A stretch of DNA of 7,675 nucleotides. Source: Nitrospirota bacterium. Lineage in GTDB: Bacteria > Nitrospirota > Thermodesulfovibrionia > Thermodesulfovibrionales > JdFR-88. Positions 1-6,039 of this stretch are shown here, piece after piece. Below the pieces are notes generated by a model that was not told the DNA's origin, searched no databases, and saw only the letters and a list, made by a program, of their open reading frames with translations. The DNA is taken from contig JAKAMR010000102.1 of assembly GCA_021812785.1 (NCBI GenBank), positions 1 to 7,675 of the forward strand, read 5' to 3'. A program made the position numbers and the translations under genes. Within the stretch, counting starts at the first letter, position 1; each line of letters begins with the position of its first letter.

Positions 1-396
1 CCCCGCTGAAAGCCTGATGTTCTCATCAACAAGCCTGTGGTATTCCAGCGCCCTTTTCACTGTAAAAAGAAGGACGTCAGGATCGAAGGGTTTTTGTATG
101 TAATCGTAGGCGCCTTCCTTCATGGCGGCAACGGCGGAATCGACCGTTGCGAAACCCGTAAGCATCACAACGGGCGTGAACGGGCTCATCTCTTTTGCGC
201 AGGAAAGGACCTCCATGCCGTCTGACTCGGGCATCCTCAAGTCCGTCAGGATGACATCGAAATCCTTCTCCTTTATGAGGGATATGGCCTCCGTTCCATC
301 CGCGCTGACTGCTACATCGCAACCCTGTTTTTTCAGCAGTTCCCTGATGAGCTCCCTCATCCTGAGATCGTCTTCAACTACGAGGACCTTGAACAA
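1..396 (-). CDS. NtrC-like response regulator, receiver domain (C-terminus beyond the left edge)
   Basis: The 132 visible codons encode a complete CheY-type receiver domain. The acidic pocket is VVEDD (residues 6-10), the phospho-acceptor is D52 in LTDLRMP, the switch threonine is T80 in MLTGF, and the conserved lysine is K102 in QKPF. After the receiver comes YHRLVDENIRL, the kind of linker that precedes an AAA+ sigma-54-interaction domain in NtrC-family regulators; the output domain itself is not visible. The frame has no ATG or GTG before the domain, and an in-frame stop lies at 424-426. TTG at 394-396 is therefore the likely start, with a GGAAAGG ribosome-binding site about 10 nt upstream. 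The gene follows the histidine kinase stop by about 20 nt, so the two form a cognate pair. A sigma-54 promoter in the same window supports an enhancer-binding output, but that remains inference. Receiver identity is very secure. Confidence 0.93.
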   Translation of the reverse strand, partial: MFKVLVVEDDLRMRELIRELLKKQGCDVAVSADGTEAISLIKEKDFDVILTDLRMPESDGMEVLSCAKEMSPFTPVVMLTGFATVDSAVAAMKEGAYDYIQKPFDPDVLLFTVKRALEYHRLVDENIRLSAG

Positions 397-416
397 ACGG
401 GAAACCGCCTTTCCGC

Positions 417-1703
417 TTAGTTTTTAACCGGCGCCGGCAGCCGGAATATGAATTCCGTGCCTTTTCCGGGTTCGCTGACCGCACGGATAGACCCCTTGTG
501 CTCCCTGATGACACCGGAGCAGATCGACAGTCCGAGCCCCGCCCCTTTCCCAACAGGCTTTGTGGTGAAGAAAGGGTCGAATATGTTGGGAAGTATCTCT
601 TCCGGTATTCCAGGCCCGTTATCCGCGATACTTACCTGAACGAAATCTCCTTTGCAGGCAGCCCTTATGCTGATGACCTTGCCCTTGCCGTCCGTCCCCT
701 CGAGGGCCTGTATCGAATTAAGCATGATGTTCAGGAAAACAAGCTCGATCTGCCGCGGATCGGCCCGCACGGCCAGTCCGTCGGCAACAGTGGAATCGAT
801 CCTTATACCGTGGCAGGCAAGCCTGCTTTGAAGAGTGCGGGTAGTCTTCCTGACGATGTCGTTTATGGGTATATCCTTGAATGCCGGGACCGACTGGCGC
901 GAAAAATCCAGGAGGCCCCGTATTATTTCGCTGCCTTTTTTCGCCTGCTCAACTATTATCTCCAGCTTTTCCCTGTGCGCAGGATCCAGGGGGGATTCCC
1001 TGTCTTTAAGGACAAGCGTGGCGTAGCCCAATATATTGCCGAGCGGATTGTTGAGCTCATGGGCTATCCCTCCGGCAAGCAGCCCAATGGCGGTAAGCTT
1101 TTCGGCCTGACGCATGAGCTCCTCGCTCTTCTTCTTTTCCGTCACATCCATTGAGACCTCGATGGCTCCCGTAACCTGGCCGTCGGCGTCCTTCATGGGG
1201 GATGTGACTATCTGGAAATGCTTGTTCTTTTTCTTCACCTCGCGGATAAAAACGGGCCTGCCCGTCGCCAGGGTCTCAACGGCAGGGCAGTCCAGGCTTG
1301 GTGAATCCTTGCCGCAGTAGATCTCATAGCAGTGCCTGCCGATCACCTCCGTATTTGCTGATACAAGCAGCTCTTTCTGTTTTTCATTGCAATTTACTAT
1401 CCTCATGTCCTCATCTATTATCGATATGCATACCCCGACGGCGTCGAAGACGGCCTGGAGCTGGTCCTTTGCCACGGAGAGCCGCTTGTTGGTTTCTTTC
1501 TGGTGTTCAAGTATCTGCTCAAAGGAAAGCGCGATTATTCCTATCGGGTCCAGCTCTATAAGGGTATTGTCGTCCAGTTCCTCCCTGTTCAGGGGCTTTG
1601 TTCCCATGACGGACAGAAGGTGGTTCACCTTGTCACGAATATATTTTTTGAGCGTCTCATCGCCTGGCCTTTGGCCCGTATTGCCGGCTCTTTCAGAGGT
1701 CAT
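417..1703 (-). CDS. Soluble PAS-domain sensor histidine kinase
   Basis: This 428-residue kinase autophosphorylates on histidine and presumably passes phosphate to D52 of the regulator encoded next. An N-terminal segment of about 80 residues ends in a likely coiled coil (about 62-85). A PAS domain follows (about 80-190), containing the cysteine-bearing stretch HCYEIYCGKDSPSLDCP (C125, C130, C139). The HisKA domain carries H215 in GGIAHELNNPLG. The HATPase_c domain (about 310-425) shows the N box (LNIMLNSIQAL), G1 box DNGPGIP, F box FDPFFTTK and G2 box GKGAGLGLS. No membrane segment is evident, so it should sense a cytoplasmic signal, perhaps redox or sulfur status through the PAS cysteines; that ligand idea is inference. 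Its ATG overlaps the tusA-like stop in ATGA (1700-1703), implying translational coupling. Confidence 0.95.
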   Translation of the reverse strand: MTSERAGNTGQRPGDETLKKYIRDKVNHLLSVMGTKPLNREELDDNTLIELDPIGIIALSFEQILEHQKETNKRLSVAKDQLQAVFDAVGVCISIIDEDMRIVNCNEKQKELLVSANTEVIGRHCYEIYCGKDSPSLDCPAVETLATGRPVFIREVKKKNKHFQIVTSPMKDADGQVTGAIEVSMDVTEKKKSEELMRQAEKLTAIGLLAGGIAHELNNPLGNILGYATLVLKDRESPLDPAHREKLEIIVEQAKKGSEIIRGLLDFSRQSVPAFKDIPINDIVRKTTRTLQSRLACHGIRIDSTVADGLAVRADPRQIELVFLNIMLNSIQALEGTDGKGKVISIRAACKGDFVQVSIADNGPGIPEEILPNIFDPFFTTKPVGKGAGLGLSICSGVIREHKGSIRAVSEPGKGTEFIFRLPAPVKN

Positions 1704-1963
1704 TTAGCATATTCCATGGTTATTTCGTAATATTTGTTCATCTGCTTGACAGTCACGCTGTACCCCATGGCAAACGCCGCGCTAGGTATCGTCCTTGTTG
1801 CGTCGCGGTGATCGGTTTTTACCACAAGCCTGACCTCCGCGTTTTTGAGCCTTTCCTTGTTGCTATTGAGCTCCCTGAGAGTGATCATCAGACAGGCAGG
1901 GCAGATCTGCCCCCTTATATCGAGGATGATGTTTTTGCTTTTTCCCTCATCCGCACTCTGCAT
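1700..1963 (-). CDS. TusA-like (SirA/YedF-type) sulfur carrier with CPxC motif
   Basis: An 87-residue protein with the TusA/SirA fold signature: a short lead, then LDIRGQICPAC (C21, P22, C24), a helix ending ITLRELN, a strand LVVKTDH, and the D-x-x-A-T-R-T-I segment followed by GYSV. TusA proteins carry a persulfide on the cysteine of a CPxP motif. Here the second proline is replaced by cysteine (CPAC), which could give a dithiol site. I chose the ATG at 1961-1963 because AGAGGGG lies upstream, it clears the yedE stop by 25 nt, and the conserved domain begins about 12 residues later. The same frame stays open upstream into yedE. Genes for YedE and TusA-like proteins are often adjacent, which suggests delivery of imported sulfur (or, in some bacteria, a selenium role) to cytoplasmic acceptors. 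The stop overlaps the kinase start. Confidence 0.88.
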   Translation of the reverse strand: MQSADEGKSKNIILDIRGQICPACLMITLRELNSNKERLKNAEVRLVVKTDHRDATRTIPSAAFAMGYSVTVKQMNKYYEITMEYAK

Positions 1964-1988
1964 GGCCTTTATCCCCTCTTTTCCCAAA

Positions 1989-3041
1989 TTAACGGAAAAC
2001 CGCCTTTCTGATAAAAACGGATCCCAGAAAAGCCCCGCCTGCAATACCCAAAGCAAAAACCATGCTTTGAAGCGCGAACACGGGCAACCCCCCTATTAAA
2101 TGCCAAAGATTGCATCCCCCGGCCATAAGGGCACCTGCGGCCATGAACATGCCCCCGAAAAAAGCCGAAACGGCCTGCTTTTTTGGGGGCAAGCGCCTTA
2201 TTTTGAACTCCCCCAGCCTCAGGGACGATATGAAAGACCCGCTCACCACTCCCGCCATGAAGGAAAGCTGGGTCAGCACAACGGAATCAAATACCGGAGC
2301 GGCCCCTCCATCCATTATCCGGCCATAAAGAAGCCTTGGCGTTTCCCTGTGAAAAAAAGCCATTTTTCCGGTTAGCGCTGGAAGGAACATTCCGCCTAGC
2401 AGGCCAGAAAGTTTGGCATACCCCATGCTCACGGCCAAAGGCCTTCCGGAAAATATCTGTACCGCACCTATGACAAGGGCCATGATCAAAGACGCCTTCC
2501 ATAGCTGAATGTATCCGCGGGCATAAGCCGTCTGGGACAGCTTGCCGGCTTTTTTCCACCTGGCCACAAGGAGGGCGGCCAGAAGCGAGGCAACCAGCAC
2601 AGGCGCACCTGCGCTCCCCACTATATGCTCCAGAGCTGTCTTGTTCCTGAACAGCACGGTGGAGGCCGCAAATGACCGGAACATGGGATATAATGCCGCA
2701 GACGCGAACCCCCCAATTATGACTCCGCTGAAGGTAATGGCGCTTGCCGTTTGGCCCGCCCCAAGCTTGTAAAGGGTGCTTAGAAGACATCCGCCGCCCA
2801 GCACCATTCCTATGCCGAAGATAAGTCCTCCGCATAGGTCGGCAGCCGACGGGGTCCCGAAATAAGATGGAAAATAGGCGGATGTGAGATTGAAATGCCG
2901 GATCAAATAAATGAAAAGAACCAGCAGGGAAACAAGAAGAAAAAGAGCTCTCAGCCTGAGATAATCCTTGAACAGATAAGCGTCCCGGAACACGCCGGCC
3001 ATACAAAAATCAGACCTGTACATTACAAAGCCAAGCACCAA
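1989..3041 (-). CDS. YeeE/YedE-family sulfur-compound transporter
   Basis: A hydrophobic protein of at least 350 residues with about nine or more membrane segments. It shows the repeated cysteine-containing motifs of the YeeE/YedE (Sulf_transp) family: RSDFCMAG (C13), LGGGCLLSTLYKLGAGQ (C85) and AGGCNLWH (C310), plus C70. Characterised members take up thiosulfate through conserved cysteines; other members are linked to selenium metabolism, so the substrate here is inferred. The first usable start codon is TTG at 3039-3041, but the reading frame continues upstream without a stop to about 3170. Codons 3092-3042 encode a hydrophobic run (SLSFIVFTQFVAG) that would complete the first membrane helix, so the real start is probably upstream, perhaps ACG at 3090-3092 behind an AGGACCAGGA ribosome-binding site. 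First gene of the minus-strand operon, followed by the tusA-like gene. Confidence 0.9.
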   Translation of the reverse strand: MVLGFVMYRSDFCMAGVFRDAYLFKDYLRLRALFLLVSLLVLFIYLIRHFNLTSAYFPSYFGTPSAADLCGGLIFGIGMVLGGGCLLSTLYKLGAGQTASAITFSGVIIGGFASAALYPMFRSFAASTVLFRNKTALEHIVGSAGAPVLVASLLAALLVARWKKAGKLSQTAYARGYIQLWKASLIMALVIGAVQIFSGRPLAVSMGYAKLSGLLGGMFLPALTGKMAFFHRETPRLLYGRIMDGGAAPVFDSVVLTQLSFMAGVVSGSFISSLRLGEFKIRRLPPKKQAVSAFFGGMFMAAGALMAGGCNLWHLIGGLPVFALQSMVFALGIAGGAFLGSVFIRKAVFR

Positions 3042-3138
3042 GCCGGCTACAAACTGAGTAAAGACAATGAAAGAAAGACTAAACGCACCCGTATTTTTTA
3101 ATTCCTGGTCCTTTAAAAACCCCTTCCCACCTTTTCCT

Positions 3139-3168
3139 AATATAATTGCGGTGTTCCGCGAAAGTCAA
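3139..3168 (-). promoter_or_regulatory. Putative sigma-70-type promoter for the yedE operon
   Basis: On the minus strand a -35 TTGACT (3163-3168) is followed by an 18-nt spacer and a -10 TATATT (3139-3144); a 17-nt spacer gives TTATAT. Transcription would begin near 3131-3133. This is about 40 nt before the ACG codon at 3090-3092 and about 90 nt before the TTG at 3041. The element overlaps both palindromes described between 3148 and 3178, so a factor bound there could affect both transcription units. Prediction from consensus only. Confidence 0.5.
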
Positions 3169-3178
3169 ATGGATTTGA
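3148..3178. promoter_or_regulatory. Two adjacent inverted repeats, possible regulator-binding sites
   Basis: Two short palindromes lie side by side in the divergent intergenic region. The first is GCGG-N4-CCGC at 3148-3159. The second is TCAAAT-GG-ATTTGA at 3165-3178, with perfect 6-bp arms. They stand about 24 to 50 bp upstream of the -24 element of the sigma-54 promoter and overlap the presumed minus-strand sigma-70 promoter. This is close for an enhancer site, though some activators bind at such distances. Which regulator binds, if any, cannot be told from the sequence. Confidence 0.4.
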
Positions 3179-3201
3179 TACAAAAACCCTTGTCTTTTAT
3201 T

Positions 3202-3216
3202 TGGCACACTATTTGC
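3202..3216 (+). promoter_or_regulatory. Sigma-54 (RpoN) promoter, -24/-12 type
   Basis: The sequence TGGCACACTATTTGC matches the sigma-54 consensus, with TGGCAC at 3202-3207 and TTGC at 3213-3216. The invariant GG (3203-3204) and GC (3215-3216) are separated by exactly 10 bp, the required spacing. Transcription would start near 3227, giving a leader of about 48 nt before the DsrE-like start at 3275. Sigma-54 promoters need an AAA+ activator, and an NtrC-like response regulator is encoded at the left edge of this window. The promoter would drive the four plus-strand genes. Confidence 0.85.
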
Positions 3217-3274
3217 AAACTCATTTCACGGTCGCGATGGGCGGCAACGGTATGGAAAAAACATGGAGGAAGAA

Positions 3275-3550
3275 ATGTCTAAAAAAATAGCAGTGCTTGT
3301 GAGGGAAAGGCAGGAAGAGGCGCTTCGAATGTCGCTAGGGATGACGCTACTTGAAGATACCATCGACGTTTTCATCCTCGACCAGCCTGTAGGGGACTCC
3401 GAAGAAAATGCCATGAACATGGAGACAATGAAGGAGATGGGGTTGAACATATACACGAATTTCTTTAGCGGCAGCGCCGGGATAGCATACGTCTCAACCC
3501 AGGAGATGGCAAAGAGGCTTTCCATTTATGACCTGGTGCTGCCTTACTGA
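3275..3550 (+). CDS. Small DsrE-like protein without cysteine
   Basis: A 91-residue soluble protein. It starts with a beta strand (KKIAVLVR), then a helix rich in E/A/L (QEEALRMSLGMTLL), a second strand (TIDVFILD), a helix of the NMETMKEMG type and a final strand (YDLVLPY). This order is that of the small DsrE/DsrF-type Rossmann-like fold used in sulfur relay. No cysteine occurs anywhere, so it cannot itself carry a persulfide; a structural role in a hetero-complex with its neighbours is plausible, as for the non-catalytic subunits of DsrEFH or TusBCD. I chose ATG 3275-3277 over the ATG at 3263 because GGAGGA at 3265-3270 then serves as ribosome-binding site, though the 4-nt spacing is short. 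First gene after the sigma-54 promoter; the next gene begins 15 nt after its stop. Confidence 0.72.
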   Translation: MSKKIAVLVRERQEEALRMSLGMTLLEDTIDVFILDQPVGDSEENAMNMETMKEMGLNIYTNFFSGSAGIAYVSTQEMAKRLSIYDLVLPY

Positions 3551-3565
3551 AAAAAGGGAGAAAAG

Positions 3566-3736
3566 ATGAAAATCCTTTATATATTGCACAGCAAAGAAGC
3601 CGGCGGGACGCTAAAAACCATGATCGAGCAGCAGAGTATCGATAACGACGTCTCCGTGTTTGACCTTAGGGAAAACAAGGATTATAAAAGACTTCTGGAA
3701 ATGATCGAAAAGAACGACAAGGTGATTTCTTGGTAA
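3566..3736 (+). CDS. Very short TusB/DsrH-like protein
   Basis: A 56-residue protein beginning MKILYILHSK and ending DYKRLLEMIEKNDKVISW. The opening strand resembles the start of TusB/DsrH proteins (hydrophobic strand then LH.S). The C-terminus, an aspartate-tyrosine followed by a short helix and a terminal tryptophan, matches the way TusB proteins end. TusB and DsrH are usually about 95-100 residues, so this is roughly half length; the middle is missing rather than an end. It has no cysteine. A GGGAG ribosome-binding site lies 5 nt or so before ATG, and the gene sits between two DsrE-like genes with 15- and 27-nt gaps. Position and end motifs suggest the third subunit of a DsrEFH/TusBCD-type complex, but homology is inferred from weak similarity. 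It could also be an unrelated small protein. Confidence 0.6.
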   Translation: MKILYILHSKEAGGTLKTMIEQQSIDNDVSVFDLRENKDYKRLLEMIEKNDKVISW

Positions 3737-3763
3737 TATAGAAGGAGTCCCACGGAGGGAAAA

Positions 3764-4066
3764 ATGAAGATAGGTATGCTTGTTAACACGGACAAACATC
3801 TTGCGGATATAATAGGAATCACAAAGGAGGCTCTTTCAAGAGGGCACGAAGTAAGCATATTCACGATGGATTCCGGGACAAAACTGCTTGAAAACGCCGA
3901 GTATTCAGGCCTTTGCAGATTAGAAAGGGTCAGGATGGCATTCTGCTCTCACAGCGCGGGGAAGGAGGGCCTTGCCGCCGGATCGGTCCCCCAGCATATA
4001 ACCTGCGGAAGCCAATTCGACAATGCGCTTATGTGCAATGAATCAGACGTGGTTATCGTGCTTTAA
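3764..4066 (+). CDS. Cysteine-containing DsrE-like sulfur-relay protein
   Basis: A 100-residue protein of the DsrE/DsrF type: strand KIGMLVNT, helix (ADIIGITKEALSRG), strand EVSIFTMD, a helix bearing KLLENAEYSGLC, and a C-terminal strand SDVVIVL. It has four cysteines (C51, C61, C81, C91). C81 in ITCGSQFDNA lies in the loop region where DsrE/TusD proteins carry their sulfur-accepting cysteine, so it is the best candidate for a persulfide site. Of the three small proteins in this operon it is the only one with cysteine. A strong GGAGG site precedes the ATG at good spacing. It ends 8 nt before the cytochrome start codon, which points to coupled translation. Family assignment is fairly secure; the partner acceptor is unknown. 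Confidence 0.8.
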   Translation: MKIGMLVNTDKHLADIIGITKEALSRGHEVSIFTMDSGTKLLENAEYSGLCRLERVRMAFCSHSAGKEGLAAGSVPQHITCGSQFDNALMCNESDVVIVL

Positions 4067-4074
4067 AACCAGTA

Positions 4075-6021
4075 GTGAAGACAAGAATTTTTGATTTTTT
4101 CAGGAAAAGGCTTTTCACAAAAGGGGCGCTCCTTCTTCTTGTTGCGGCGCAGTTCTTTATTGTACTTTCCATCTCCGGCTATAAGGCGTGGCAGAACACC
4201 AGCGAGGGCTGCATAAGCTGCCACTCAAACCGGGAAAAACTCGCGAAGCTGGGCTACCCCCAATTCTACATCACCCAGGAGATGGTCGAGAAGCAAAGCC
4301 ATCATACAAACGTGACCTGCCGGGACTGCCATCTGGGAAACGGAAGGGCAAACAATATGAAAGATGCCCATAAGGGCATGCTTAAGGCCCTGTTCATAGG
4401 ATACGACGGAAAAATCCTGGACAGAAGAGACGTGCTTACAGGCCCTCTCGTTCCCACCGGCCCGTTCGGGATAAGGGACTTGCTGCCAAAGATAAAATCC
4501 TCTGACGGGCAGCCTTATGTAAACCCGGAGGTGAGAAATCTCCTTTGGCAGGACAGGAACCCTGACACATTGGACTTTGACCCGGAGATCGTAAAAAAGA
4601 CTTGCGGGCAGCCGGGCTGCCACCCGGAGGAGTTGAAACAGTTTGAGACCTCCGACATGGGGGCCGACTACAGGCAGCGCACCATGAGGACCTGGCTTTA
4701 TCCTTATGGCCCCCATAACTGCGGCCCGTCTTTTGCGGACGTCCCTCCACAAAAAAGGCTCCGGAAGACGGGCTTCGATTATTCAAACACAAAAAAAATA
4801 GCTGCTGAAATGGATGTGCCCTTCACCCATCAGCAGGCCAGGGCCAAGCAACGTTTCTGCAACGTCTGCCACCCGGGATGTCTCGACTGCCATTACGCCC
4901 CGAGCGCTACGCTTGGAGTCCATAATTTTTATAAGAAGCCCCCGGCACTGAACTGCGCCGGCGACGGGAGGGGGACAAGCATCTGCCACCCAGGCGCGAT
5001 GCAAAGCAGAAGGGGAGAGACATACATCGGAGGAGACTATTCCATCCCGACCGGCGAGAAGCCAGACGTGCATTATACAAAGGGCCTGCAGTGCGTGGAC
5101 TGCCACCAGATGGGACCCAAAGGAATGGGGGACATGATGCGCAAAGCCACCTGCCAGGACTGCCATCTGGAGGCTCAGGCGGCATTGGCAAAAAGCGTTC
5201 ACAAGGACCTGAACTGCGCCTCCTGTCATTTAAGCCAGTTGAGGGGATATCAGTTGACGATCTGGGGGCCCGGCGAAGTGACCGGCAAACCCAATCCTTT
5301 CGTCAAATATTCGCTCTATTACGGCATACAAAAACCCCCCATCTTAATGAGGGACCAGGAAGGCCGCTGGATGCCCGTGAAGGTATGGCCTCACGCCCTT
5401 GGGAATTTCAAAAAAGACGTGCCTCCTTCCCCCAGGATAATGTTTCGCTGGCCGGGCGGCCAAACGAAGGACGCCTATTACATAGTGGGTACTGTAAGCG
5501 GCCTGCCGGCAGATAATAAGCAACTGCTGTGGCTGGAGATCGAGCAGGCGTCCCACCCCTATGGAAAGGCCCGGAGTTGTGGCTCCTGCCACAGGCCTGG
5601 AGGGGTGCAGGTCTCCACATCCAACTGGAAGTTCGAGCAGGACCAGGGTGCGCTGCCATTTAACGGGACTCACAAGATAGTGGCTGACAAAAACGGAATC
5701 CGTATAGAGGGGCTCAGAAACACAACCCCTATCGTGCCTCTGCAGGGCGCAAGGCTTGCCGACTTCGCTTCATGGGTCTATATGAAAGATAAGTGGAGGG
5801 CCCCCGGAGACTTCTCAATAAAAACGAATCCGTTAAAATATCACAAATTGTTCAAACTGGCCGCCGAAGCTGACAAGAGGCTCTCGGTTTTGGAGAAGGA
5901 TTCCAGCCGGTTCAGCAAGAAGGAAAAAATACGGTTCAAAAGGCTGAAAGAGTCCGTATTCCATGACCCTCTGGATCTCGAAATGTACTTAAAGAGGTTC
6001 AGGCAATCCATCAAAAAATAA
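4075..6021 (+). CDS. Membrane-anchored multiheme cytochrome c (8-10 hemes)
   Basis: A 648-residue protein that begins with a short basic stretch and one hydrophobic anchor (about 15-36). The rest should lie outside the cytoplasmic membrane. CXXCH heme sites are at C46, C82, C262, C269, C340, C360, C381 and C502. A CX4CH site, as in cytochrome c3, is at C177-H183, and a possible CX9CH site at C294-H305. The first two hemes with an anchor and QSHHTNVTCRDCH between them recall NapC/NrfH-type quinol-linked cytochromes, suggesting electron exchange with menaquinol. A heme-free stretch (about 386-500) and a charged heme-free C-terminus (about 590-648) look like added domains. The only start is GTG at 4075-4077. 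It has no clear ribosome-binding site and follows the DsrE-like stop by 8 nt, so re-initiation is likely. Context links it to sulfur chemistry; the actual electron donor or acceptor is unknown. Confidence 0.93.
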   Translation: MKTRIFDFFRKRLFTKGALLLLVAAQFFIVLSISGYKAWQNTSEGCISCHSNREKLAKLGYPQFYITQEMVEKQSHHTNVTCRDCHLGNGRANNMKDAHKGMLKALFIGYDGKILDRRDVLTGPLVPTGPFGIRDLLPKIKSSDGQPYVNPEVRNLLWQDRNPDTLDFDPEIVKKTCGQPGCHPEELKQFETSDMGADYRQRTMRTWLYPYGPHNCGPSFADVPPQKRLRKTGFDYSNTKKIAAEMDVPFTHQQARAKQRFCNVCHPGCLDCHYAPSATLGVHNFYKKPPALNCAGDGRGTSICHPGAMQSRRGETYIGGDYSIPTGEKPDVHYTKGLQCVDCHQMGPKGMGDMMRKATCQDCHLEAQAALAKSVHKDLNCASCHLSQLRGYQLTIWGPGEVTGKPNPFVKYSLYYGIQKPPILMRDQEGRWMPVKVWPHALGNFKKDVPPSPRIMFRWPGGQTKDAYYIVGTVSGLPADNKQLLWLEIEQASHPYGKARSCGSCHRPGGVQVSTSNWKFEQDQGALPFNGTHKIVADKNGIRIEGLRNTTPIVPLQGARLADFASWVYMKDKWRAPGDFSIKTNPLKYHKLFKLAAEADKRLSVLEKDSSRFSKKEKIRFKRLKESVFHDPLDLEMYLKRFRQSIKK

Positions 6022-6039
6022 ATTTTCTCTAAAAACTGA

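Noticed and set aside
498..1154. Long plus-strand open frame opposite the histidine kinase.
   Set aside because: It lies entirely opposite a well-supported kinase with all its motifs and shows no domain-like features of its own.
2287..3006. 239-codon minus-strand frame overlapping yedE in another frame.
   Set aside because: It has Cys/Arg/Ser-rich shadow composition, while the yedE frame shows clear membrane helices and conserved cysteines.
4225..4752. Minus-strand open frames opposite the cytochrome gene (also around 4783-5229).
   Set aside because: They are reverse-complement shadows of a cytochrome with many heme motifs; no ribosome-binding sites or recognisable motifs.
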